A stretch of DNA of 64,000 nucleotides, from positions 1 to 64,000 of the forward strand of contig CAMKMD010000004.1 of NCBI GenBank assembly GCA_946413815.1, given 5' to 3'. Positions 37,514-46,872 of the stretch are shown here, in pieces. The DNA is from an uncultured Ruminococcus sp. (GTDB taxonomy: Bacteria > Bacillota > Clostridia > Oscillospirales > Ruminococcaceae). Under the pieces are notes generated by a model, which was not told where the DNA came from, did not search any database, and saw only the letters and a list, made by a program, of their open reading frames with translations. Made by a program: the position numbers and the translations under genes. Numbering within the stretch: the stretch's first letter is position 1; the number at the start of each line of letters is the position of its first letter.

Positions 37514-37550
37514 GCAGCCGCAGGGATGTCCCTGCGGCTGCTGTGTTTTA
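37514..37550 (+). terminator. terminator of the sigma/anti-sigma operon
   Basis: A perfect 13-base-pair GC-rich stem (37514-37526 with 37529-37541), very short loop, then TGTGTTTTAT. Confidence 0.85.
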
Positions 37551-37613
37551 TGTATCTTCTTTAACAGCCACAATCAAGCATGAAGTTTTTTGCTTTCCTG
37601 AGGTTGTTAGTCA

Positions 37614-37642
37614 TTGACTAACTCGCTGTTCTATGGTAGAAT
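37614..37642 (+). promoter_or_regulatory. promoter of the cobalamin biosynthesis operon
   Basis: TTGACT (37614-37619), 17-base spacer, TAGAAT (37637-37642). Only about 25 bases separate the predicted start of transcription from the cbiD start codon, so no riboswitch can fit. Confidence 0.75.
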
Positions 37643-37674
37643 TAAAACGTATTTTAAAAAGGCCGGGTGATAAT

Positions 37675-38802
37675 GTGGAAGAAAGATTCATATACAGCGG
37701 AACTAAAAAGCTGCGCTGCGGATATACTACAGGCTCCTGTGCTGCCGGTGCGGCGAGAGCGGCTGCTGAGGCTCTCCTTACCGGACATCCGGTAAAGTCG
37801 GCGGATGTAATGACACCAAAGGGATTACTCCTGCATCTGCCTGTTGAAAGGTGCAGTGCAGGCACAGGCAGCGTTCTCTGTTCCGTTATCAAGGACAGCG
37901 GAGACGACCCGGATATCACCCACGGCATGGAGGTCTGCGCAGAGGTGACGCTGACTGCGGAGGACATCGTGATAGAAGGCGGCGAAGGCATAGGCAGGGT
38001 GACAAAGCCCGGTCTGGACCAGCCTGTCGGGGCGGCTGCCATAAACTCAGTCCCCAGAATGATGATAATACAGGCGGTGAAGGAGGCGGCAGAGCTTTAC
38101 GACTACAGCGGCGGCTTCCACATCGTGATATCAGTCCCCGGCGGGGAGGATGTGGCACAGAAGACCTTCAATCCCCGTATCGGGATAGTCGGCGGCATCT
38201 CCATCATCGGCACCACCGGCATAGTAGAGCCCATGAGCGACCGCGCTGTCATTGAGACCATACGCACGGAGGCCTCCGTCAGACGTGAGGAGGGGCGGAA
38301 GGTGCTCATCCTCACCCTCGGAAACTACAGCGAGAAGCATATCTTTGAGAACGCTCCCGCCCTTGCGGAGCAGTGCGTCATGTGCAGCAACTTCATCGGG
38401 GATGCTATAGATATCGGCATCTCCCTCGGATTCGAGGATATACTTGTCTACGGCCATATCGGAAAGATGGTCAAGCTTGGCTCGGGCATCATGAATACCC
38501 ATTCCTCTTATGCAGACGGCAGGATGGAGACGCTTATCGCCTGCGGAGCCCTGACCGGAGTCCGCACGGAAGTGCTGCGCTCCCTTGCGGACTGCGCGAC
38601 TACGGATGCAGCCCTTGATATACTCTATGCGGCAGACTGTGCGGAGGCGGTCATGAAGGTGCTTACAGAGCGGATAGACAGCTATCTGAGGGCCCGTGCA
38701 AAGGGTGCGGCAAGGACAGGAGCAGTCATCTTCTCCTTTAAGCATGACCTCCTGTTAAAGACTGGATATGCCGATGATATTACCGGAAAGGCTGTGATGT
38801 GA
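37675..38802 (+). CDS. cbiD: cobalt-precorrin-5B C1-methyltransferase
   Basis: SAM-dependent methylation at C1 in the anaerobic (early cobalt insertion) corrin pathway. The N-terminal CGYTTGSCAAGAARAA and the internal GGISIIGTTGIVEPMS are family signatures. I chose the GTG start (VEERFIYSG) because the longest frame would begin inside the -10 box of the promoter. The resulting 375 residues are normal for CbiD. It opens a run of sixteen corrin genes. Confidence 0.94.
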   Translation: MEERFIYSGTKKLRCGYTTGSCAAGAARAAAEALLTGHPVKSADVMTPKGLLLHLPVERCSAGTGSVLCSVIKDSGDDPDITHGMEVCAEVTLTAEDIVIEGGEGIGRVTKPGLDQPVGAAAINSVPRMMIIQAVKEAAELYDYSGGFHIVISVPGGEDVAQKTFNPRIGIVGGISIIGTTGIVEPMSDRAVIETIRTEASVRREEGRKVLILTLGNYSEKHIFENAPALAEQCVMCSNFIGDAIDIGISLGFEDILVYGHIGKMVKLGSGIMNTHSSYADGRMETLIACGALTGVRTEVLRSLADCATTDAALDILYAADCAEAVMKVLTERIDSYLRARAKGAARTGAVIFSFKHDLLLKTGYADDITGKAVM

Positions 38803-38803
38803 A

Positions 38804-39556
38804 ATGGTACATTTTGTGGGTGCAGGCAGCGGTGCTGCCGACCTTATTACTATACGTGGAAAGAGACTGCTTGAGGAGGCAGATGTTATAATATATGCCG
38901 GCTCTCTCGTCAACCCGGAGCTGCTGGGATATGCCCGGCAGGACTGTGAGATACACAACAGCGCTGTCATGACGCTTGACGAGGTCATTGCTGTCATGGA
39001 GAGGACTGAGCGTGAGGGGAGGACGACGGTAAGGCTCCATACCGGCGACCCCTGTGTCTATGGAGCCATAAAGGAACAGATGGAGCGCCTTGATGCACTC
39101 GGCATCGGTTATGATGTCTGCCCCGGCGTCAGTTCCTTTTGCGGAGCGGCGGCTGCACTGAGGGCGGAGTATACCCTGCCTGATGTGAGCCAGACGGTGA
39201 TACTGACACGCATGGCGGGAAGGACGACAGTACCGGAAAAGGAGAGCATAGAGAGCCTTGCCGCACATGGTGCGACCATGGTGATATTTCTCAGCACAGG
39301 TATGCTTGCGGAGCTCTCGGAAAGACTTGTCAGAGGCGGCTACAGTCCGGATACCCCTGCGGCGATAGTATACAAGGCCACATGGCCGGAGGAGAAGGTC
39401 TGCCGTTGTACCGTAGGCACGCTTGCACGTACTGCGGAAGAGAACGGCATCAAAAAGACGGCTCTTATCACAGTCGGTGATTTTCTCGGGGACGTGCGAG
39501 CTCTCTCAAAGCTTTATTCCCCGGATTTTGAGACAGAATACAGAAAGGTCAGATAA
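38804..39556 (+). CDS. cbiF: cobalt-precorrin-4 C11-methyltransferase
   Basis: Tetrapyrrole methylase of 250 residues, adding the C11 methyl. Family motifs: VGAGSGAADLITIRGKRLL at the start, VRLHTGDPCVYGAI near residue 80 and VCPGVSSFCGAAAAL. It starts one base after cbiD and leaves two bases before cbiG. Its place in the run and its close match to CbiF separate it from other tetrapyrrole methylases. Confidence 0.93.
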   Translation: MVHFVGAGSGAADLITIRGKRLLEEADVIIYAGSLVNPELLGYARQDCEIHNSAVMTLDEVIAVMERTEREGRTTVRLHTGDPCVYGAIKEQMERLDALGIGYDVCPGVSSFCGAAAALRAEYTLPDVSQTVILTRMAGRTTVPEKESIESLAAHGATMVIFLSTGMLAELSERLVRGGYSPDTPAAIVYKATWPEEKVCRCTVGTLARTAEENGIKKTALITVGDFLGDVRALSKLYSPDFETEYRKVR

Positions 39557-39558
39557 GG

Positions 39559-40590
39559 ATGAAAGCAGCAATAATCTCATATACAGAAAACGGAAGGCTT
39601 CTCTCGGAAAAGATAGCCGAAGAGGCCGATTTCATGACTGCGGAGCGCTTCTGCTTCTACAGTCATACCGACCGCAGTGCCAAAAGCTTTGTCGGCACTG
39701 CAAAGCTGACAGAAGATATATTCCATCGCTACGATGCGCTTATATACATATGCGCGAGCGGCATAGCAGTGCGGGCAGTGGCTCCCCATCTGCGCACTAA
39801 GATGACAGACCCCGCAGTTATCGTCATAGATGACTGCGGCAGGTTCGTTATACCCGTTCTTTCGGGACACATCGGCGGGGCTAACGTGCTTGCCCTCCTG
39901 CTCTCTGAGCTTATCGGTGCGCAGGCTGTCATAACTACGGCCACGGATACGGGAGGACGCTTTTCTCCGGACAGTTTTGCCAAAGCAAACGGACTTCTCA
40001 TCTCCGATATGCAGGCAGCAAAATCGGTGGCGGCTGCCGTACTTGACGGCGAAAAGGTCGGATTCGTCAGCGATTACGAATACTCGGACCTGCCGTCTGA
40101 TATCACTGCCGGAAAGGGCTGCCGTACCGGCATCTATGTGGGCTGTGACAATATACAGCCTTTCCCTGTGACGCTGAAGCTGGTTCCCAGGAACATCGTT
40201 CTCGGAATAGGATGCAGGAGGGGCGTTGAGTGTGAGGACATAGAGCTCACAGTCAGGGCTGTTCTCGGAGCGGCACGTATCCCTCTTGAAAGGATAGAGC
40301 GCATAGCCACGGTTGACCTGAAGGCGGACGAAAAGGGGCTTCTTGCGTTCTGCCGGAAGCACGGACTTGAGATGTCGGTCTATACGGCACAGGAGCTTAT
40401 GGAGACTGAGGGAGATTTCACACGCTCACACTTTGTAAGGACGGTGACGGGAGCTGACAACGTATGCGAAAGAAGTGCGGTAAGATGCAGCGGCGGCAGG
40501 CTTCTGCTCCGCAAGACCGCACATGACGGCGTTACTGTTGCGGCTGCTGAGCGTCCCATAGAGCTGGATTTTGAAAGGAAGACGCTGTGA
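39559..40590 (+). CDS. cbiG: cobalt-precorrin-5A hydrolase
   Basis: Opens the delta-lactone ring and releases acetaldehyde during ring contraction. The N-terminal part has the ICASGIAVRAVAPHL motif, followed by VIDDCGRFVIPVLSGHIGGAN. The C-terminal domain begins near residue 210 with IVLGIGCRRGVECEDI. The 343 residues are the expected length. It overlaps the next gene by one base. Confidence 0.94.
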   Translation: MKAAIISYTENGRLLSEKIAEEADFMTAERFCFYSHTDRSAKSFVGTAKLTEDIFHRYDALIYICASGIAVRAVAPHLRTKMTDPAVIVIDDCGRFVIPVLSGHIGGANVLALLLSELIGAQAVITTATDTGGRFSPDSFAKANGLLISDMQAAKSVAAAVLDGEKVGFVSDYEYSDLPSDITAGKGCRTGIYVGCDNIQPFPVTLKLVPRNIVLGIGCRRGVECEDIELTVRAVLGAARIPLERIERIATVDLKADEKGLLAFCRKHGLEMSVYTAQELMETEGDFTRSHFVRTVTGADNVCERSAVRCSGGRLLLRKTAHDGVTVAAAERPIELDFERKTL

Positions 40591-41312
40591 TGCTTTACAT
40601 CGTAGGCACCGGCGCCGGCAGTCATGAGGGCATGACCTTTGCGGCTGAGAGCGCTATACTTGAAAGCAGTCTGATAGTCGGCTACATGAAATATACTGAG
40701 CTTCTGCGGGAGATATTTCCGGAGAAGGAATATGTATCTACCGGTATGCGTCAGGAGAAGGAGAGAGTTGAACTGGCTCTCCGTGAAGCAGAGAACAGGA
40801 CTGTCTCTCTCGTGTGCAGCGGTGACCCGCAGCTATATGGCATGGCGGGACTGGCTTTTGAGCTGGCGGAGGGACACCCCGGAGTGCAGATTGAGGTAGT
40901 ACCGGGCGTTACTGCTGCATTCAGCGGCGGAGCAGTACTCGGTTCGCCCCTGACGACGGACTTTGCTGTCATAAGCCTTTCAGACCTTCTTACTCCGGCG
41001 GATAAGATACGCAGGAGACTTGAATGTGCGGCGGAATGTGATATGGTCATAGTCCTCTACAACCCCTCATCGAAGGGCAGACCGGACTATCTTCAGAAGG
41101 CCTGCGATATCGTGCTGAGATACCGCAGTGCGGATACTGTCTGCGGCTATGTGAGAAACATAGGCCGAGAGGGACAGGAGAGCCGGATACTTACTCTCGG
41201 GGAGCTGCGTGACACTCAGGTGGATATGTTCACGACAGTCTGTATCGGCAGCTCTGAGACAAAGGTGATAAACGGCAGGATGGTAACTCCGAGAGGCTAC
41301 AGGAATGTATAG
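40590..41312 (+). CDS. cbiH: cobalt-precorrin-3 C17-methyltransferase
   Basis: Ring-contracting tetrapyrrole methylase (240 residues). LYIVGTGAGSHEGMTFAAE and the SAM-site VCSGDPQLYGMAGLAFEL identify the CbiH/CobJ group. The NIGREGQESRILTLGEL segment is typical. The chosen ATG at 40590 overlaps the cbiG stop. Part of the continuous cbi run. Confidence 0.93.
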   Translation: MLYIVGTGAGSHEGMTFAAESAILESSLIVGYMKYTELLREIFPEKEYVSTGMRQEKERVELALREAENRTVSLVCSGDPQLYGMAGLAFELAEGHPGVQIEVVPGVTAAFSGGAVLGSPLTTDFAVISLSDLLTPADKIRRRLECAAECDMVIVLYNPSSKGRPDYLQKACDIVLRYRSADTVCGYVRNIGREGQESRILTLGELRDTQVDMFTTVCIGSSETKVINGRMVTPRGYRNV

Positions 41313-42048
41313 GCTGCTCATTTTCGGAGGTACTACCGAGGGCAGGCTACTTGCGGAATACTGTGCGGAAAACTCTGTGCAGGCTGACGTTAGTGTGGCT
41401 ACAGACTATGGTGCCTCACTGCTGCCGGAGGACGTGGAAGTCCTATGCGGGAGGCTTGATGCAGAGCAGATGGCGGAGCTTATGATACGTCGGGGCTACA
41501 GCGCCGTGATAGATGCGACTCATCCCTATGCTGCCGAGGCTACGGCTAATATACGGCGGGCCTGCAGCAAGACCGGAGCCAGGTATCTGCGCCTTGTCCG
41601 TGAGAGCAACGTACCCTGCGGCATGACGGTAAGGGATATGGAGGAGCTGGTGGAGCTTCTTGACAGTACAGAGGGCACTATACTCAGCACTCTCGGGAGC
41701 AAGTCACTGGCTGAGCTGACGAAGGTCAGAGACTATCGGGAGAGGATTTGGGTAAGAGTTCTCCCGGCAGAGGGGGCGGAGGAATACTGCCGTGAGCTGG
41801 GCTATGATCCGGGTAAGGTCATTCAGGAGAAGGGGCCTTTCAGCACCGAGCGCAACTCGGAGCATATCAGAATGACGGGGGCAAGGTATCTCGTTACAAA
41901 GGAGAGCGGCTGCACAGGCGGTTATCCTGAAAAGGCGGAGGCAGCGAAGCTCTGCGGGGCGGAGCTGATAACGCTTGTAAGACCTCTTGAGGATGGTCTG
42001 ACCCTCATTGGAATAGAAGATATCATAGCAAGGGAGATGAAAGAATGA
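41305..42048 (+). CDS. cbiJ: cobalt-precorrin-6A reductase
   Basis: NAD(P)H-dependent reduction of the macrocycle. The start LLIFGGTTEGRLLAEYC and DATHPYAAEATANIRRAC are diagnostic, and KEGPFS-like VIQEKGPFSTERN follows. The 247 residues are full length. It overlaps cbiH by eight bases and cbiE/T by four. Confidence 0.94.
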   Translation: MYRLLIFGGTTEGRLLAEYCAENSVQADVSVATDYGASLLPEDVEVLCGRLDAEQMAELMIRRGYSAVIDATHPYAAEATANIRRACSKTGARYLRLVRESNVPCGMTVRDMEELVELLDSTEGTILSTLGSKSLAELTKVRDYRERIWVRVLPAEGAEEYCRELGYDPGKVIQEKGPFSTERNSEHIRMTGARYLVTKESGCTGGYPEKAEAAKLCGAELITLVRPLEDGLTLIGIEDIIAREMKE

Positions 42049-43235
42049 AGATAACCATTGCCGGAACAGGAATGGAGGGTGCGAACACCATCACTGCAGA
42101 GGCTCGCAGAGCCATAAACGATGCGGAGATACTGATAGGCGGTGAGCGTATGCTTGTTCCTTTCGCAGAGACGGGAAAGGAGCTTTTTGTCAGCTATAAG
42201 CCGGAGGATATTGTGGAGAAACTGAAAAGCTGCGGCTGTGAGCGTGCAGTGATACTGATGTCCGGAGACAGCGGATTTTTCAGCGGTACGAAGAGGATCC
42301 TGCCCATGCTTGCGGGCCACGATGTGAGAGTACTGCCTGGAATATCCTCCATGTCCTGTTTTTGCAGCAGAGTGGGCATATCCAGTGAGAATATGAAGCC
42401 TGTCTCACTTCACGGCAGGAATGCGAATATTGCTGTGAATGTAAATCTGAACGAGTATTGCTTCTTCATCCTCGGGGGAGATATGACGGCAGCAGAGGTC
42501 TGCCGAAGGCTCTGTGAATACGGTCTCGGTGATACGGCTGTGCATATCGGCTCTGATCTCGGCTACCCTCAGGAGCGTATCATCAGCGGCAAGGCGAAGG
42601 AGCTTACGGAATGCGAAACAGGAAAGCTGTCCGTTATGATAACGGATAACTGGGAGCATCGCAGTGTTCTTCCCTCAGGTATCACCGACGGAAGCTTTAT
42701 ACGCAGCGAGGTGCCTATGACAAAGTCAGAGGTGCGCTGCATAGCAGTATCAAGGCTCCAGGTAAGCCGTGATGCTGTGGTGTGGGATGTGGGATGCGGC
42801 AGCGGTTCGGTGTCAGTCGAGGCGGCTTTCCGCTGCCCGGACGGCATAGTACTCGCTTTCGATAAAAAACCGGAGGCAGCAGCACTCACCAGGGACAATG
42901 CCAGACTCTTCGGCTGTGATAATATCATCGTGACTGAGGGTCGCTGTCCTGAGATGCTGAGCAGTGCGGAGGCGCCGGACTGTGTTTTCATCGGCGGCAC
43001 ATCCGGCAATATGTCAGGCGTCTTCACCGAGGTCTACAAAAAGAATCCCTCAGCGCAGATAGTAGTGACAGCTGTATCTCTCGAGACTATGCACGATGCG
43101 AGGGTATGCTTCCGGCAGTACGGCGCTGAGCCTGAGATAGCGCAGATATCCGTATCGAGGGCGGAGAACGTTCTTGGCCACAGTATGATGCGGGCTCAGA
43201 ACCCGGTATTCATCATAAGCGGCAGGCTGTCATGA
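42045..43235 (+). CDS. cbiET: fused cobalt-precorrin-7 C5/C15-methyltransferase
   Basis: A two-enzyme fusion (396 residues), as in aerobic CobL. CbiE (about 1-200) is a tetrapyrrole methylase with ITIAGTGMEGANTITAEA and VILMSGDSGFFSG. CbiT (about 205-396) is a Rossmann methyltransferase with VWDVGCGSGSVSVEAAF and CVFIGGTSGNM, which also decarboxylates. In many anaerobic producers these are separate genes. It overlaps both neighbours by four bases. Confidence 0.94.
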   Translation: MKITIAGTGMEGANTITAEARRAINDAEILIGGERMLVPFAETGKELFVSYKPEDIVEKLKSCGCERAVILMSGDSGFFSGTKRILPMLAGHDVRVLPGISSMSCFCSRVGISSENMKPVSLHGRNANIAVNVNLNEYCFFILGGDMTAAEVCRRLCEYGLGDTAVHIGSDLGYPQERIISGKAKELTECETGKLSVMITDNWEHRSVLPSGITDGSFIRSEVPMTKSEVRCIAVSRLQVSRDAVVWDVGCGSGSVSVEAAFRCPDGIVLAFDKKPEAAALTRDNARLFGCDNIIVTEGRCPEMLSSAEAPDCVFIGGTSGNMSGVFTEVYKKNPSAQIVVTAVSLETMHDARVCFRQYGAEPEIAQISVSRAENVLGHSMMRAQNPVFIISGRLS

Positions 43236-44578
43236 GGCGCTTCATCATAGCCGGCACCAAGAGCGGCTGCGGCAAGACCACAGTGACCTGTGCCGTACTC
43301 GCGGCACTCAGGGGGAGGGGGATGTCTCCTGCGGCATTCAAGTGCGGCCCGGACTACATCGACCCCATGTTCCACAGGAGAGCTATCGGCGTATCCTCAC
43401 ACAACCTGGACAGCTTCTTCTGCGGGCGGGATATGCTGCTGCATATACTGGAGAGATACGGCGCCGGACACGATGTATCCGTCATTGAGGGGGTAATGGG
43501 CTTCTACGACGGCATCTCCGGCAGCGCCTGGTCGGTCTCGGAGCTGACTGAGACTCCGGCTGTCATCGTCATTGACTGCCGCGGCATGAGCGATTCCATC
43601 GGCGCAGTGATGAGCGGTTTTCTCGGATACAGAAAAAACCGTATCGCAGGCTTCATATTCAGCCGCCTGCCCGAAAAGCTCATACCCCTTGCGGAAAGGC
43701 TCTGTGCGGAGCTGGGGACGGAGTACCTCGGCTGTCTGCCGAAGACTGATATCACCTTTGAGAGCAGGCATCTCGGCCTTGTGACTGCGGACGAGATACC
43801 GGGAATACAGGAAAAGCTTTCCGCACTCGGCGAGCTTGTTGAGAAGTATATACGTATAGACAGGCTCATCGGGCTGTGCGGTACGGCGCTGCCGGAGCAT
43901 ATCTCTCCCGTGATACCCCGTCGTGATGACGGTCCTGTGATAGCTGTCTCCCGCGACAGCGCCTTCTGTTTCCTCTATGAAGAGAGCATTGGTCTCCTTG
44001 AGGATATGGGATGCCAGGTGGAGTATTTCTCACCCCTTGAGGACGAGAGAGTACCGGAAGCGGACGGTCTTATCCTCTGCGGCGGCTATCCGGAGCTTTT
44101 TGCGGAGCGCCTTTCGGAGAACGGCTCCATGCGGGAGAATATCAGGCGCCTCATTGAGGGTGGTATGCCGGCCATAGCGGAATGCGGCGGGTTCATGTAC
44201 CTGCATGATGCACTTTCTGACAGGGAGGGCAGAAGATACCCCATGGCGGGAGTTATCAGCGGTGAGGTCTTCCCGACGGACAGGCTCGGGCGCTTCGGGT
44301 ATATAACCATGACAGCACGCAGGGACGGTCTCCTGTGCGGCAAAGACGGCAGTATCAGGGCACACGAGTTCCACTACTGGGACAGCACCTCCTGCGGGGA
44401 TGGCTTCTCGTCGGAGAAGACGGATGGCAGAAGCTGGGTATGCGGCCATGTGAGCGATACCCTTTACGCAGGCTTCCCGCATATTTACCTCTGCTCGGAT
44501 ATCTCTGCGGCAGAGCGCTTCGTGAATAAATGTATGGAGTACAGATATGGAAAGGATAAAACGCATACAGCCCCCTGA
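43232..44578 (+). CDS. cbiA: cobyrinate a,c-diamide synthase
   Basis: Amidates the a and c side chains with glutamine nitrogen and ATP. The P-loop reads AGTKSGCGKTTVTCA at the start, followed by the nucleotide-binding CGPDYIDPMFH. The C-terminal amidotransferase domain has LILCGGYPELFAERL and the nucleophile cysteine in PAIAECGGFMYL. The 448 residues are normal. It overlaps cobT by 32 bases, the longest overlap in the run, so the cobT start is slightly uncertain. Confidence 0.95.
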   Translation: MRRFIIAGTKSGCGKTTVTCAVLAALRGRGMSPAAFKCGPDYIDPMFHRRAIGVSSHNLDSFFCGRDMLLHILERYGAGHDVSVIEGVMGFYDGISGSAWSVSELTETPAVIVIDCRGMSDSIGAVMSGFLGYRKNRIAGFIFSRLPEKLIPLAERLCAELGTEYLGCLPKTDITFESRHLGLVTADEIPGIQEKLSALGELVEKYIRIDRLIGLCGTALPEHISPVIPRRDDGPVIAVSRDSAFCFLYEESIGLLEDMGCQVEYFSPLEDERVPEADGLILCGGYPELFAERLSENGSMRENIRRLIEGGMPAIAECGGFMYLHDALSDREGRRYPMAGVISGEVFPTDRLGRFGYITMTARRDGLLCGKDGSIRAHEFHYWDSTSCGDGFSSEKTDGRSWVCGHVSDTLYAGFPHIYLCSDISAAERFVNKCMEYRYGKDKTHTAP

Positions 44579-45596
44579 CAGGGCATCGTATCTCGCTGCA
44601 AAGGAGCGGTGGGACAGCATAGCAAAGCCCCTCGGCAGCTTCGGTGCTCTCGAGGAGGCACTTCAGAGGATAGCGGCGGTGCAGGGCACTCCTGACGTTG
44701 ATATCTCCGTGAGGACGGCAGTGATCATGTGCGGCGACCACGGCGTTGTACGTGAGGGCGTGACTCAGTGCGGTCAGGACGTTACCGCAAAATGCGCCGA
44801 GGCCATAGCACAGGGCCGCTCCAACATAAACGCAGTGGCTCAGGCCTTCGGTATAGGCGTCAGGGCGGTGGATGCCGGTATGGCAAGAGACGTACACTGT
44901 GAATGGCTCGTAAGGCGCAAGGCTGTCTGCGGCACAGGGAATATGACGGAGGGCAGCGCCATGACGCCGGAGGAGACGGAGTACGCCATAGTCACAGGCA
45001 TGGATACCGTGAATGAGCTGCGTGAGAGCGGCACGAAGCTGATAATAGCCGGAGAGATGGGAATAGGCAATACTACCTCTGCCGCCGCCATAGCCTCTGT
45101 ACTGCTGGGCCTGCCGCCGGAATGCGTGACAGGCAGGGGCGCAGGTCTCACCTCTGCCGGGCTTGAAAGGAAGACGGAAGCCGTAAGGCGTGCCATAGAG
45201 GTGAACAGGCCGGACAGGTCTGACCCCTTCGGAGTGCTCTGCAAGGTGGGCGGGGCGGAGGTTGCTGCCATGACAGGACTCTTTCTCGGGGGCGCTTACT
45301 ACAGGATACCCGTTATCATAGACGGGGTCATCTCTGCGGCAGCTGCTGCCATAGCCTATGGTATGGAGCCTCTCAGCCGCGAGTATATGCTGGCCTCCCA
45401 CTGCTCCGGTGAGCCGGCGGGAGCAGGCTTACTTAAGCATATCGGCCTGAGTGCGCCCATAAATGCAGGTCTCCGGCTGGGCGAGGGAACAGGCGGAGCT
45501 CTTCTGGTGCCGCTCCTTGACGGAGCTGCCGCCCTCTACAGGAATGCACACAGATTTGATGATACAGCTATAGAAAGGTATGTGGAGCTTAAATGA
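44547..45596 (+). CDS. cobT: nicotinate-nucleotide:lower-ligand base phosphoribosyltransferase
   Basis: Activates 5,6-dimethylbenzimidazole (or another base) as the alpha-ribotide for the nucleotide loop. Signatures: WDSIAKPLGSFGALE, VIMCGDHGVV, GQDVTAKCAEAIA and GEMGIGNTTSAAAI, with the catalytic glutamate in GLRLGEGTGGALL. The 349 residues are full length. No bluB or bza gene for making the base is in the window, so the base may be imported or made elsewhere. Confidence 0.95.
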   Translation: MERIKRIQPPDRASYLAAKERWDSIAKPLGSFGALEEALQRIAAVQGTPDVDISVRTAVIMCGDHGVVREGVTQCGQDVTAKCAEAIAQGRSNINAVAQAFGIGVRAVDAGMARDVHCEWLVRRKAVCGTGNMTEGSAMTPEETEYAIVTGMDTVNELRESGTKLIIAGEMGIGNTTSAAAIASVLLGLPPECVTGRGAGLTSAGLERKTEAVRRAIEVNRPDRSDPFGVLCKVGGAEVAAMTGLFLGGAYYRIPVIIDGVISAAAAAIAYGMEPLSREYMLASHCSGEPAGAGLLKHIGLSAPINAGLRLGEGTGGALLVPLLDGAAALYRNAHRFDDTAIERYVELK

Positions 45597-46114
45597 CGAT
45601 ACTTGTTACAGGCGGCTCAAAGTGCGGTAAATCGTCCTTTGCGGAGCGCATACTTGAAGGCTTTCCCGGAAGGAAGATATATATCGCCACCATGCAGCCC
45701 TTCGGGGAGGACGCCATTGAAGCCATTGAGCGCCACAGGAGGATGCGTGCCGGAAAGGGCTTTGAGACGGTGGAGAGATATACGGATATGGGTTCTGCTG
45801 TGCTGCCGGAGGGCTGTGCAGTCCTCCTTGAGTGCATGGGCAATCTCTGTGCGAACGAGATGTTCTCAGGCGAAGGCTGTGCTGACCCGGCAGAGCGCAT
45901 CATTACAGGTATACGTTCTCTTGCTGAGCGGACGGCGGAGCTTGTGATAGTTACGAATCAGGTGGGCAGCGACGGCATCGCCTATCCGGAGGGGACAGCG
46001 GATTATATCCGCGTACTCGGCCTGATAAACGCCGGAATTTCCGCCTTTGCCGACAGCGTGATAGAATGTGTATACGGCATCCCTCTTGTGCTGAAAGGAG
46101 ATATGCCATGCTGA
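45593..46114 (+). CDS. cobU: adenosylcobinamide kinase/guanylyltransferase
   Basis: Phosphorylates adenosylcobinamide and transfers GMP. The P-loop ILVTGGSKCGKSSFAER stands at the N-terminus, and IATMQPFGEDAIEAIERHR and the closing VYGIPLVLKGDMP are typical. The usual guanine-site glutamate motif (NEVGxGIVP) reads NQVGSDGIAYPEG here, whereas the second cobU-like gene retains EIGCGIVP. The 173 residues are near normal. It overlaps the cobT stop and the cobS start. Confidence 0.9.
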   Translation: MTILVTGGSKCGKSSFAERILEGFPGRKIYIATMQPFGEDAIEAIERHRRMRAGKGFETVERYTDMGSAVLPEGCAVLLECMGNLCANEMFSGEGCADPAERIITGIRSLAERTAELVIVTNQVGSDGIAYPEGTADYIRVLGLINAGISAFADSVIECVYGIPLVLKGDMPC

Positions 46115-46872
46115 AGTCGCTGTTTTCTGCCTTTCTTATGTACTCGCGCATACCCATGCCCGGGGTGGAGTGGAAGGAGGAGAACAGGCGCTACGCCCTC
46201 GGATTCTTCCCACTCGTCGGTGCAGTCACAGGCGGGGCTCTCCTTCTCTGGAGGCTGCTCTGCACCCGTGCAGGCTTCGGTCAGCTGCTGTTTGCGGCGG
46301 GAGCCCTGCTGATAAACGTCATCATAACCGGCGGCATACACCTTGACGGCTTCTGCGATGTCACTGACGCAAGGGCTTCCTGGGCGGAGAAGGAGAAGCG
46401 CCTTGAGATAATGTCCGATCCGCATATCGGCTCCTTTGCTGTCATAAGGGTGTGTCTGCTGCTCATTGTTCAGACGGCTCTCTTCTCTGAGGTGACTGAA
46501 ACAGAGACGGCGGCAGTAATAGCCTGCGGCTATGTCCTCTCCCGTGCACTCAGCGGTCTCAGTGCCGTGACCTTCCGCGCAGCAAAGAGCGGCGGCAGCC
46601 TGCAGAGCTTTGTAAAGCCCTCCCATAAGCGCACGGTAACAGGTATGGCAGTCTTCTTCACCGCGCTTCCGGCCGCAGTTTCCGTCATAGTCTTCCCGGC
46701 GGCGGGCATTGCATCGGCGGCAGCGGCGGGAGCTGTACTGCTGTATCACAGGTATGCTTCATACCGTGATTTCGGCGGCATAACAGGAGATCTCTGCGGC
46801 TGGTTCCTTGTCGTATGCGAGACCGCTGTGCTTGCTGCGGCAGTACTCACAGAAAGGATTGCGTCATTATGA
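46108..46872 (+). CDS. cobS: adenosylcobinamide-GDP ribazoletransferase
   Basis: Membrane enzyme that joins adenosylcobinamide-GDP to alpha-ribazole (phosphate), the last assembly step. Several hydrophobic helices run through the 254 residues. The motif GGIHLDGFCDVTDARAS near residue 78 and RYALGFFPLVGAVTG near the start are diagnostic. I chose MLKSLFSAF with AAGGAG upstream, overlapping the end of cobU. Confidence 0.94.
   Translation: MLKSLFSAFLMYSRIPMPGVEWKEENRRYALGFFPLVGAVTGGALLLWRLLCTRAGFGQLLFAAGALLINVIITGGIHLDGFCDVTDARASWAEKEKRLEIMSDPHIGSFAVIRVCLLLIVQTALFSEVTETETAAVIACGYVLSRALSGLSAVTFRAAKSGGSLQSFVKPSHKRTVTGMAVFFTALPAAVSVIVFPAAGIASAAAAGAVLLYHRYASYRDFGGITGDLCGWFLVVCETAVLAAAVLTERIASL

Noticed and set aside
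44355-45401. 348-codon open frame on the minus strand across cbiA/cobT
   Set aside because: It overlaps two well-supported cobalamin genes and its translation has no recognisable domain. It is a chance frame in GC-biased third positions.
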